Source of the DNA: Pseudocercospora fijiensis CIRAD86
Lineage: Eukaryota > Ascomycota > Dothideomycetes > Mycosphaerellales > Mycosphaerellaceae
Direction: 5' to 3'
DNA length: 64,000 nucleotides
Assembly (NCBI RefSeq): GCF_000340215.1
Contig: NW_006921534.1
Span: 3,533,041 to 3,597,040, forward strand
The notes beneath the pieces were generated by a model. The model worked only from the letters and a program-made list of their open reading frames with translations. It searched no databases and had not been told where the DNA came from. This document shows, piece by piece, positions 53,768 through 64,000 of the stretch (its first letter is position 1; every line of letters starts with the position of its first letter). The position numbers and the translations under genes are program-made.

Positions 53768-55621
53768 TGAGATGCATGAATGTAGATGGTGTCTGAATTG
53801 CACACGGTGGTTTCTGCTCATGCCGCTTGTGGTTCTTTGCTATTAGCGGAAGCAGATTAGAGATCTGACGACTTTGACGAGGAGGATGGATCTACCGAGC
53901 GAGGCTGACTAGATGACGAGACGGGAGTTGTAGAATCGGTTGGACAGCGGTGCAGTACAGGAAGGAGGAAGGGGCTTTGCTGATTTAGCTTTGGGTTTGC
54001 TGTGCAGTGCGGCTGACGTTTTAGAGATACCATTATATGCACGATTGCTTACCCTTGGACTGTGATGTTGACGAGTCTCTTTCGTTGTAGAGACTGGGCA
54101 CTATATATGATAGACCAGCTGTGTGCCTGATGAGTAAACGCAGACACGAGGCAAATGATAACGTGTAGCGAGGGCTGGTGGCAGATGGGCAACACTCCGA
54201 GCATGAACATCGGCTACCGAGACTCGGGAATGCAGATTCGGCGCGCGCATTGATTTCCACTCCTGTTGTGGCAATGGCGACAGATGTCTACGACAGAAAA
54301 GAGCGATCGATCAGAGTGGCCCTCGCGGGATGCGCGCACGAGACACTACTGTATGATTGCGTTGTGAGGAAAAGCGAGCGAAGACGTTTCGATTGGGAAA
54401 CGGACAGTAATACCTAGGTGTGAGACTATTTTTAAGCTCGGGGCGCCTTCCGGCGGGATGTTGCAGCTGCGCTGTGACGCTCACGCAGCCAAGCAGTGCA
54501 AGGATTGCCGCATGGTTCTTCGGAGGCCGGAAGACTGGCGACGGATCATTTGTACGACTCCTGAGCTGCAAAGGCCCGACGAGGGACTGTGGAGGAGGAT
54601 GTGAGGATGGTGAGGATGGTGAGGACGGTGGGGATGTGTTGTGGTATATGGGCAGGAATAAGTCTTATGTAGGAGGAGTGGTTGATATCGAGCAGATCGG
54701 TTGGCGACGAGGTACCTTGCAGAGGCACGCTGGAAATCTGGGACTGCAGCGTGATGTCGCTGCTTGCTCCGTCCCAACCATGCGGAGCCAGGATGTGCAC
54801 GAAGGGTCTTGCCGCTTGCGTAGGGCGACTTTCTGCTGAGCTGCTCACCCACAGCTTGTTGTGGCTCAATGGCCCCGGCGCGCCCCAATAACGCTGCATG
54901 AGCCCCGGGGGACTCGACCTTCCGTGCCCGCCCGTGAGCTGCTTCGCGGGGCTAAAGAAGTTGTTCAACGATGAAGCGAAGCCCCGTTCGGACTCGGAGT
55001 GCTGGAAATTTGGTGTAGAGGCGTGCGTGAGAAGGCATGGCATGGCATGGCATGCACATACGTACATATAGATCCCCATCAGCCTCACCGTCCCGCCGTG
55101 ACCTCTTCGACTCTCCTCTCCCTCTTCCCTCCTCCCTCCTTTCCCCCTATTCTTAACCATTCTCTGCCTCGTCGTCCTACATCAACGCAGACACCTACAA
55201 TAGGGGCATAGATCGAGCTGTGCCTGCACTTTCCGCATCTCCCTTCGGCCAACAACCCGCCAAATAAAAAGCCAGCCCCGAGCCGAGCGGGCTTCTCGTC
55301 GTTCTCGCGTCGCACCCCACAATCCCAGCAAGTTCAACTGCTGCGCTACCTAATCGTCGCTCGAGCCATCTGCTGTTTCCCGACTCCGCAATATTTGGCA
55401 ATTGCATCGCCTGCTATTTTCACTCTGCTCACTCCTCTCGCTCCTTCGCTCCTTCGCTCCTCGCGTTGAGCAGCAGCACTTCTCGCGCCACGAATTGATC
55501 GGCATCAGCTGGGCATTTTGAGCGAAAGCTTTCCGCCTCAGCCAGCCCAGCCCAGCCCAGCCCAGCTTCCTCCCTAATAACTACACTTCACTTCTCCTCA
55601 CAACTTCTAGAGACTGCGAAC
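53768..55621. other. Intergenic region and ACC1 upstream sequence
   Basis: About 1.85 kb. Short tandem repeats occur at about 54600-54630 (GTGAGGATG units), 55037-55055 (GGCAT units) and 55546-55566 (CAGCC units), the last just before ACC1. Pyrimidine-rich stretches at 55100-55160 and 55420-55470 probably belong to the ACC1 promoter/leader. A 204-codon minus-strand frame (54546-55160) and others have no recognisable domain and are not called. Confidence 0.45.
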
Positions 55622-58600
55622 ATGGCCGACGCAGTCGGAGGAGCCGCCAAGGCCAATGGCCACACCAATGGTTATCCTAGCAGCTACTCGGCGAAATACA
55701 AGCTCGCATCGCACTTCATTGGAGGCAATGCGCTGGATAAAGCACCTCCGAGCAAAGTGAAGGACTTTGTCGCTGCACACGATGGACACACTGTCATAAC
55801 GAACGTAAGTCCTGTGCCTTTGAAGCTTTTCGGCTATGCACGACTCTGTGCCACACTTGAGAATGGGACTGACAACCAAAACAGGTCCTGATCGCGAACA
55901 ACGGTATTGCAGCGGTCAAGGAAATCCGATCAGTGCGAAAATGGGCCTACGAAACCTTCGGCAACGAGCGCGCCGTCCAATTCACTGTCATGGCGACGCC
56001 AGAAGATTTGGCTGCCAACGCCGACTATATCAGAATGGCGGACCAGTACGTGGAAGTGCCCGGTGGCACCAACAACAACAACTACGCCAACGTAGAACTC
56101 ATTGTCGATATCGCCGAGCGAATGAACGTCCACGCTGTTTGGGCTGGTTGGGGACATGCTTCTGAGAACCCCAAGCTTCCCGAATCGCTCGCTGCATCGC
56201 CCAAGAAGATCATTTTCATTGGACCACCAGGCTCGGCCATGCGATCACTGGGTGACAAGATCTCTTCCACCATTGTCGCACAACACGCGAAGGTGCCCTG
56301 TATTCCATGGTCTGGAGAGGGCGTGGACGAGGTTGAGATCGATGAGAACAACATCGTCACGGTCCGCGATGACGTCTACCAAAAGGGTTGCGTAACCTCA
56401 TGGCAGGAAGGTCTCGCAGCAGCCAAGAAGATCGGATTTCCAGTCATGGTCAAAGCCTCAGAAGGAGGTGGAGGCAAGGGTATCCGCAAGGTCGAGAACG
56501 AGGAGACATTCGAAGCACTGTACAAGGCTGCTGCCAGCGAAATCCCTGGCTCACCAATCTTCATCATGAAGCTCGCCGGCAATGCGAGACATTTGGAAGT
56601 CCAGCTCATGGCTGATCAGTACGGCAACAACATCTCCATCTTTGGTCGTGACTGCTCTGTGCAGCGAAGACATCAAAAAATCATTGAAGAGGCGCCAGTC
56701 ACAATCGCAAGCCAGAACACTTTCCAGCAGATGGCAGATGCCGCTGTCTCGCTGGGAAGACTTGTCGGATACGTCTCTGCTGGTACGGTGGAGTACCTCT
56801 ACTCGCACGCAGACGACAAGTTCTACTTCCTGGAGCTGAACCCCCGTCTTCAGGTCGAGCATCCTACCACTGAGATGGTCTCGGGTGTCAACGTTCCAGC
56901 CACGCAGCTCATGGTTGCCATGGGTCTTCCTCTCCACCGCATTCGTGACATTCGCTTGCTCTACGGTGCGGATCCACACACAGCGACCGAAATCGACTTC
57001 AACTTCACCAAAGCCGACAGCTCTGGCAAGCAGCGCAGGCCGCAGCCAAAGGGCCACTGCACGGCCTGCCGTATCACCTCCGAAGATCCTGGCGAGGGTT
57101 TCAAGCCATCGTCGGGTACCATGCACGAGCTGAACTTCCGATCCTCTAGCAATGTCTGGGGTTACTTCTCAGTCGGTGCCGCCTCCGCAATCCATAACTT
57201 CTCCGATTCGCAATTCGGTCACATTTTCGCATACGGCGAGAGCAGACAGGCTTCACGAAAGCATATGGTTGTCGCACTGAAAGAGCTGAGCATTCGTGGT
57301 GACTTCAGGACAACGGTCGAGTACCTCATCAAGCTGTTGGAAACTCCAGCCTTCGAGGAGAACACCATCACAACAGGATGGCTCGACGAGCTCATCAGCA
57401 AACGCCTCACGGCAGACCGACCAGACCCAATGGTCGCGGTCGTTTGTGGTGCTGTGACCAAGGCCCACGTTGCCAGCGAAGGCTGCTTCGAAGAATACAA
57501 GAAGGGTCTCGACAAGGGTCAAGTGCCCGCCAAGGACATCCTTAAAACGGTCTTCCCTATTGAGTTCATCTACGAGGGCATGAAGTACAAGTTCACTGCC
57601 ACTCGCAGCAGCCGCGACTCCTACACCCTTTTCATCAATGGTAGCAAAGCGCTTGTCGGCATCAGAACGTTGTCCGATGGTGGCCTTCTTGTCCTTCTCG
57701 GCGGTCGGTCGCACAACGTCTACTGGAAAGAGGAAGTTGGTGCGATCCGAATGTCCGTCGATGGCAAGACCTGCCTTCTTGAGCAAGAGAACGACCCAAC
57801 TCAGCTCCGAACACCATCTCCTGGTAAGCTCGTCAAGTTCGCGGTCGAAAACGGTGAGCACGTCAAGAAGGGCCAAGCATTTGCCGAGGTCGAGGTCATG
57901 AAGATGTACATGCCTCTCATTGCCCAGGAAGACGGTGTCGTCAACCTCATCAAGCAGCCAGGTGCCACACTTGCTGCGGGTGACATTCTTGGTATCCTAG
58001 CTCTCGATGACCCATCCAAGGTCAAGTCGGCGCAGCCTTTCTTGGGCCAACTTCCAGACATGGGCACGCCAGTCGTCCTTGGTACCAAGCCACCGCAGCG
58101 ATACGCTTTCCTGCGCGGTGTCGTGGAATCGATCTTGCAGGGTTATGACAACCAGGTCATCATGAAGCAGACTCTCAGGGAGCTCATTGCGGTCCTGAGA
58201 GATCCGGAGCTGCCATACGGAGAATGGAACGCGCAAGCGTCTGCCCTGCACTCTCGTATGCCGGCCAAGCTTGATACTGCTTTCGAAGAGACTGTCAAGC
58301 GATCACACAGCCGCAAGACAGAGTTCCCAGCCAAGCAGCTGTCGAAGGCTTTTGACCGCTTCTTGGCAGACATGTCTGCCGGTGACGCTGAGCTGCTTCG
58401 TGGACAGCTCGTGCCGCTGACTGACATCATCAAGAAGTACAGCGATGGCTTGAAGGCTCACGAATTCCAGGTCATCAACGAGCTTCTCGATCAGTATGCC
58501 AATGTTGAGTCCATCTTCTCAGCTCGACAGAACCGCGATGAGGAAGTCGTCCTATCGCTCCGTGACGCCAACAAGGACAAGACTGCCGATGTCGTCCAGA

Positions 58601-61600
58601 CAGTGTTGTCGCACACCCGTGCTCAAGCCAAGAACAACCTCATTGTCGAGATCTTGGCTGCCTACAGACCAAACCAGCCAGGTGTCGGCAACGTTGCCAA
58701 GTACTTGCGCGGCTCGCTGCAGAGACTGGCTGACCTCGAGGGTCGCCCAACTGCAAAAGTTGCGCTGAAGGCCCGTGAGCTGCTGATCCAGTGCGCCATG
58801 CCTTCTCTCGAGGAGCGAACCAACCAGATGGAGCACATTCTCCGATCTGCCGTTTTGGAGTCAAGATATGGCGAGAGCGGCTGGGATCACCGTGAACCAA
58901 ACTACGAGGTCATCAAGGAGGTCGTTGACTCAAAGTACACAGTCTTCGACGTGCTGCCCCACTTCTTCGTTCTAAGGCCCTCGCCTACATTCCTCGCCGC
59001 TTTGGAAGTGTACACTCGCCGCGCATACCGTGCTTACCAGCTGAAGAGCCTGGACTACTTGACCGACAACGATGCGCCATATGTCCTTGCTTGGGACTTC
59101 GCCCTCCGGAAGGTCGGAGAGTCCGAGTTCGGCCTGCCTATTGAGTCTTCCCACCCATCAACACCAGGCACCCCGGCGGAGGGCTTCAGTCGCGTGCATA
59201 GTATCAGTGACATGAGCTACATTGGTCGCCAGGTCGGAGCTTCTGAGCCAAACCGACGTGGTGCGGTTGTGCCAGTGCCATTCATCGATGAGGCCGATGA
59301 GTACCTCATGAAAGCACTCGAGGCATTCCCAGTTGCCAAGGGTGCCAAGAGCAAGGCTGATGGTGGTCTCATGGCTGACTTGTCTAAGAAGCGTGGTCCA
59401 GCCCAGGCTCCAGAGAGCAACGACGACCTGACCGCTGTCTGCAACGTCGCAGTCCGCGATGCAGAGTCTTTGGACGACAAGGAAATTCTCGCTCGCTTGC
59501 TCCCAATCGTCGCAGAGTACAAGGAGGAGCTACTTGCCCGTCGCGTGCGTCGCTTGACGTTCATTTGCGGTCACAAGGATGGCACATACCCTGGCTACTA
59601 CACTTTCCGCGGACCTACATACGAGGAAGACACCTCCATCCGTCATATTGAGCCAGCGCTTGCCTTCCAGCTTGAGCTTGGTCGTCTCGAGAAGTTCAAC
59701 ATCAAGCCCGTGTTCACCGAAAACCGAAACATCCACATGTACGAGGCCATCGGCAAGAACGCTGAGACCGACAAGCGATACTTCACAAGAGCGACTGTTA
59801 GACCCGGTCACTTGCGTGAGGAGATTCCTACTGCTGAGTACATGATCTCTGAGGCTGACCGCTTGATGACTGACATCCTGGATGCCATGGAAATCGTTGG
59901 TAACAACGGTTCTGACATGAACCACATCTTCATCAACTTCTCGGCCACCTTCCCACTGTCGCCCAAGGAGGTTGAAGAGGCCCTCGGTGGTTTCCTTGAC
60001 CGCTTCGGTCGTCGCGCATGGAGACTCCGCGTTACTGGCGCTGAGATCCGCCTAGTCTGCACAAACCCAGAGACTGGCGCACCTCTCCCAATGCGCGTCA
60101 ACATCACCAACACATCCGGATACATCATCCAGGTTGAGTTGTACGAGGAGCGGAAGTCTGAGAAGACTGGTCAATGGCTTTTCCACAGCATTGGCGGATC
60201 TGTCAAGATTGGCAGCATGCACTTGCGTCCTGTCGGCACACCTTACGAGACTAAGGGCGCACTGCAGCCAAAGCGTTACAAGGCCCACATCATGGGTACT
60301 CAGTACGTCTACGACTTCCCTGAGCTGTTCCGTCAAGCTATCGAGAATGAATGGCATAAGATTGTGGCTCAGCACCCAGCCATGAAGGACAAGCAGCCCA
60401 TCAAGGGCGAGTGCATCGAGTACAGCGAACTTGTCATCGACGATGCCGACAACCTGGCCGAAGTCAACCGAGAGCCAGGTGCGAACGGCATTGGCATGGT
60501 CGGCTGGATCATCACCGCCAAGACTCCGGAATACCCACGTGGCCGTCGCTTCATCATCATTGCCAACGATATCACTCACAAGATCGGATCGTTTGGTCCT
60601 CAGGAAGATCGCTTCTTCCACAAGTGCTCTGAGCTTGCCCGCAAGTTGGGCATCCCGCGTCTCTACTTGTCTGCCAACTCTGGTGCTCGCATCGGCATGG
60701 CTGAGGAACTTATTCCACACTTCTCTGTCGCATGGAAGGACCCAAGCAAGCAGGAAGCCGGATTCGACTACCTCTACCTGACTCCAGACAAGAAGGCCCG
60801 CTTCGAGGATGGCGCACTCAAGCACGTCATCACCGAGCCTATCAAGGTCGGCAACGAGGTTCGCCACAAGATTACTACCATTGTTGGTGCCGAAGACGGC
60901 CTGGGTGTTGAGTGTTTGAAGGGCTCTGGTCTCATCGCTGGTGAGACTTCGCGTGCTTACGAAGACGTCTTTACCTGCACACTGGTCACCTGCCGCTCTG
61001 TCGGTATTGGTGCTTACCTTGTACGTCTTGGTCAGCGTGCGATCCAGATCGAGGGACAGCCAATCATCCTCACTGGTGCACCAGCCATCAACAAGCTCTT
61101 GGGTCGTGAGGTGTACACCTCCAACTTGCAGCTGGGTGGCACACAAATCATGTACAAGAACGGTGTTTCGCACATGACTGCTGATGACGACTTCGAGGGT
61201 GTATCCAAGATGGTCCGCTGGTTGTCTTTCGTCCCAGAAAAGAAGGGTGCTCCAGTGCCAATCTCACCATCTGCAGACACCTGGGACCGTGAGATCACAT
61301 TCTTCCCACCGCAAAAGGCTACATACGATGTCCGTCACCTTATCGCGGGTGCTGAGACTGACGATGGCTTCAAGTCTGGTCTTTTCGACAAGAACTCCTT
61401 CGAGGAGGCTCTTGGTGGCTGGGCCCGCACTGTTGTTGTCGGCCGCGCTCGTCTTGGAGGCATTCCAGTTGGTGTCATCGGTGTTGAGACTCGCTCTGTC
61501 GAGAACATCACTCCAGCCGACCCTGCCAACCCAGACTCCATCGAGCAGATCACCAACGAAGCCGGTGGAGTCTGGTACCCCAACAGCGCTTTCAAGACCG

Positions 61601-62517
61601 CTCAGGCCATTCGTGACTTCAACAACGGCGAGCAGCTCCCACTCATGATCCTTGCCAACTGGCGTGGTTTCTCTGGTGGTCAACGCGACATGTACAACGA
61701 AGTGCTCAAGTACGGTTCGTACATTGTCGATGCCCTCGTCAAATATGAACAGCCAGTGTTCATCTACATTCCGCCATTCGGTGAGCTTCGTGGTGGATCC
61801 TGGGTCGTCGTTGACCCAACCATCAACCCAGAGATGATGGAGATGTACGCGGATGAGGAGGCACGTGGTGGTGTTCTCGAGCCTGAGGGTATCGTCGGCA
61901 TCAAGTACCGCAAGGAGCGACAGCTCGAGACCATGGCTCGCCTAGACGCGACTTACGCCGAGCTCAGAGCCAAGCTGAACGACAAGAGCCTCTCGGCTGA
62001 AGAGCAGAATGAGATCCGCAAGAAGATGACTCGGCGCGAAGAGCAGCTTCTCCCCGTCTACCAGCAGATCTCGCTGCAGTACGCAGACCTCCACGATCGT
62101 GCTGGTCGCATGAAGGCCAAGGGCGCCATCCGCGCGCCGCTGCAGTGGGCTCAGGCTCGTCGCTTCTTTTACTGGCGTCTCCGCCGCCGTTTGAATGAGG
62201 AGTATGTCCTCAAGCGCATCGCCAGCTCGCAGTCCAAGGAGCTGGTCAGCAGATCAAACAGTCTCAAGACTCTCGAGTCTTGGTCTGGTCTGCCCAAGTA
62301 CGCGACCGACGACATGTCTGTCGCTATGTGGTTCGAGGAGAACAGGAAGAGCATTGCGGATAAGATCGAGGCGATGAAGACTGACGCCATCGCTTACGAC
62401 GTTGCTACTCTCATGCGCAGCCACAAGAGCGGAGGTCTCAAGGGTGTTGCGCAAGTGCTCAGCATGTTGCCTGTGGATGAGAAGGAGGAGGTTCTTCAGT
62501 GGCTGCAGAAGGCATAG
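55622..62517 (+). CDS. ACC1: Acetyl-CoA carboxylase (ACC1), multidomain
   Basis: Exon 1 is 55622-55804 and exon 2 is 55885-62517 (80-nt intron, GTAAGT donor, GACTGAC branch), giving 2,271 aa, the usual fungal length. It makes malonyl-CoA from acetyl-CoA, bicarbonate and ATP, the first step of fatty-acid synthesis, in the cytosol. Biotin carboxylase at about 60-570 shows VLIANNGIAAVKEIRSVRKW, the ATP-grasp glycine loop KASEGGGGKGIRKV and HLEVQLMADQYGNN. The biotin carrier domain has EVEVMKMYMP with the biotinylated lysine at residue 734. The central region is followed by carboxyltransferase (about 1500-2200) with GANGIGMVGWI, YLSANSGARIGMAEE and NWRGFSGGQRDMYNEVLKYG. All catalytic parts appear intact. 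Codon use in exon 2 favours C-ending codons, as expected for a highly expressed gene. Confidence 0.98.
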
Positions 62518-62800
62518 AAGCCTGCTAAGCCTGGTAAGCCTGCTTGGCCTTGCAGCCGATGTTGATTTCGATGCTGGATTTTGAAAGCGGAGGTGTTTCA
62601 GACACTGATGCTTCGCGTATTTGTGCGTTTTACAGCACAGCGGCCGGCGTATTGCGAGATGTCCTTGGAGGAAGCATTTTGTCATTGCGCAGGACACGGC
62701 GTTTCCATTGGATCGTGGGATGTTGATATGATATAGATAAAACTTTGATACAACTTGTGCACGTTCAGACGGCTTTCCAAGCTTCGTGGTAAGTCACCTC
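62518..62800. other. Convergent spacer after ACC1
   Basis: 283 bp between the stops of ACC1 (+) and the acetyltransferase (-); presumably both 3' UTRs. Nothing else seen. Confidence 0.5.
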
Positions 62801-63289
62801 TCAACTCACGGCTGGACCGTTCATATGCAATGCTAAGAAGGCACTTGCTGGAGCTCCTGCGAATCTCAGATTCGGATCTCGCTGGAAGCCAAATCTTTGG
62901 TAGAACTTCGGCCGCCCTGCAACGACGCAGCCGTTTACGCCTGCCTCCCGAAGAGCTTTCAACAGTTCATTGACCAGCATCGTTCCGATTCCCTGCCCTT
63001 GCAGTTCCCATTTCACAGAGAGCGGCGCGAGGCCAAGCCAATCTTGGTCGTGACCGTCGACGAGGACTGGAAAAGCAGCTATGTGGCCCACGACCTGCTC
63101 GTGACCACATGTCGATACCAGAGAATGATGAAGCGCGCTCTCGGAGCGAAGACGTGAGAGGGCGGGAGCGAGGGCGAGGTGGTTGAGACGAGTGTTGTTC
63201 GAGTATGCCGTGGTGATGAGCGTTGCAATGTCTGGAATGTCTCTGGACTGTTCTGGGCGGATCCTGACCAAGTGCTTCACAGATGACAT
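62801..63289 (-). CDS. GNAT family N-acetyltransferase (YhbS-like)
   Basis: 162 aa from the ATG at 63289. The acetyl-CoA-binding core is clear: LGLAPLSVKWELQGQGIGTM (the Q/RxxGxG loop) followed by LVNELLKALREAGVNGCVV and YQRFGFQ. Before it, EQVVGHIAAFPVLVDGHDQD is the usual beta-strand pair. The N-terminal VRIRPEQSRDIPDIATLITT is the standard GNAT start. Members of the YhbS subgroup are small cytosolic acetyltransferases of unknown substrate. It is divergent from the epimerase gene with 189 bp between starts, and convergent with ACC1. Confidence 0.85.
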   Translation of the reverse strand: MSSVKHLVRIRPEQSRDIPDIATLITTAYSNNTRLNHLALAPALSRLRSESALHHSLVSTCGHEQVVGHIAAFPVLVDGHDQDWLGLAPLSVKWELQGQGIGTMLVNELLKALREAGVNGCVVAGRPKFYQRFGFQRDPNLRFAGAPASAFLALHMNGPAVS

Positions 63290-63478
63290 GTTTGATGAAG
63301 GTGCGATGATCTCTGACGACGAGACGGTGCGGGGCAGGGCAGGCTTTTGACCTTCAGGTGTGAGTCAATCCTGGTGGAAGGACATACTTTAATAGTCATC
63401 GCAGGCAAAGAAGTAAGGCCAGGTATCTTGAGCTCTGGAAAGCAAGCAGCATCGTCTCGGCAATACGCAATACGTCAG
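63290..63478. promoter_or_regulatory. Bidirectional promoter: GNAT / epimerase
   Basis: 189 bp between two divergent starts. Promoter elements must be shared or adjacent; none is identified. Confidence 0.55.
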
Positions 63479-64000
63479 ATGAAGGCACCGAACGTCCTGG
63501 TCACTGGGTCCTCGGGGCATCTCGGACATGCTCTCATGCTGGAACTACCGGGCTGTGGCTATGTGCCCATCGGGATTGACATTCTGCCTTCGGGTCATAC
63601 CAGCTTGGTTGGAAGCATTTCAGATCGTGATTTTATCGCGGGAATCTTCGCGAGACATACATCGCTTCGATATGTGCTCCACGCAGCCACTCTACACAAG
63701 CCTCATGTCGCTTCTCACAAGAAGGAAGAATTCCTTGAAACGAATGTAAAAGGCACATTGATACTTCTGGAGGAGGCAAGCAAGACTGGTCGCATTGATG
63801 CCTTCGTCTTCACCAGCACAACTTCTACTTTCGGCTCTGCTCTAGCACCAAACCCTGGGCAGCCTGCAGCATGGATCGACGAGACAGTCACACCCAAACC
63901 AAAGAACATCTATGGAGCTACGAAAGTCGCTGCAGAAGATCTTTGCCAGCTGGTACAATCGGAAACGAAGATGCCCACCCTGGTCCTGAAGACTTCTCGA
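63479..64000 (+). CDS. NAD-dependent epimerase/dehydratase, 5' part (runs off the window)
   Basis: From the ATG at 63479 the frame is open to the window end (174 codons). The extended-SDR N terminus is typical: VLVTGSSGHLGHALMLEL holds the GxxGxxG NAD loop, IGIDILPSGHTSLVGSISDR follows, then VLHAATLHKPHVA and a TNVKGTLILLEEA helix. FTSTTSTFGS lies where the catalytic Ser/Thr is found, and YGATKVAAED gives the YxxxK pair. Relatives are sugar-nucleotide epimerases or related reductases; the substrate is unknown. The C-terminal half lies outside this window. Confidence 0.85.
   Translation, partial: MKAPNVLVTGSSGHLGHALMLELPGCGYVPIGIDILPSGHTSLVGSISDRDFIAGIFARHTSLRYVLHAATLHKPHVASHKKEEFLETNVKGTLILLEEASKTGRIDAFVFTSTTSTFGSALAPNPGQPAAWIDETVTPKPKNIYGATKVAAEDLCQLVQSETKMPTLVLKTSR

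Noticed and set aside
54546..55160. 204-codon minus-strand frame upstream of ACC1
   Set aside because: Composition follows simple repeats (GAGG, GGCAT) and no domain is recognisable; likely chance in the ACC1 upstream region.

Overview
The window looks like nuclear DNA of a filamentous ascomycete, most likely a Dothideomycete (this taxonomic placement is inference). The evidence is short introns (48-123 nt) with GTRNGT donors, CTGAC/CTAAC branch points and YAG acceptors; fungal-type proteins such as ECM14, MET2, NudE, a Whi3-like RNA-binding protein and multidomain ACC1; and AT-rich tracts that look heavily RIP-mutated (repeat-induced point mutation, CpA to TpA).

Layout. 1-530 is a RIP-decayed repeat fragment. 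1.4-12.8 kb holds a coiled-coil protein, a large Sec7-PH Arf exchange factor (minus), the carboxypeptidase-like ECM14 and homoserine O-acetyltransferase MET2, which has a Cpc1/Gcn4-type site upstream. A secreted GDSL (SGNH) esterase gene at 13.1-21.8 kb is split by about 7.66 kb of transposon DNA: a Tc1/mariner-like element (13.80-17.72 kb) with a second hAT element (17730-21461, 21-bp inverted repeats, 8-bp target duplication) at its right edge. Both are RIP-mutated. 22-29 kb is an accessory zone: a pentanucleotide repeat, an F-box-like remnant, a CT/CA microsatellite, a tartrate/malate dehydrogenase-type enzyme, an ornithine cyclodeaminase-family protein and decayed NAD- and FAD-oxidoreductase remnants.

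29.1-41.8 kb returns to conserved genes: IMP1 and EBP2 (divergent), a short-chain dehydrogenase, an FMN split-barrel protein, a large mitochondrially targeted protein divergent from a four-exon cytochrome c oxidase VIIa gene, a basic low-complexity protein, and an annexin carrying an N-terminal WW domain. 41.8-46.6 kb is gene-poor. It is followed by a Whi3-like two-RRM protein whose frame breaks once, a STRAP-type WD40 protein and NudE (divergent), acetyl-CoA carboxylase ACC1 (2,271 aa), a GNAT acetyltransferase and the start of an NAD-dependent epimerase that runs off the window.

Most genes are housekeeping and do not form one pathway. Links that can be seen are shared divergent promoters (IMP1/EBP2; the mitochondrial protein/COX7a; STRAP/NudE; GNAT/epimerase). 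I did not find a convincing new defence or biosynthetic system. The most informative structure is the nested, RIP-mutated transposon insertion in the esterase gene, including an unrecognised minus-strand reading frame inside the first element.
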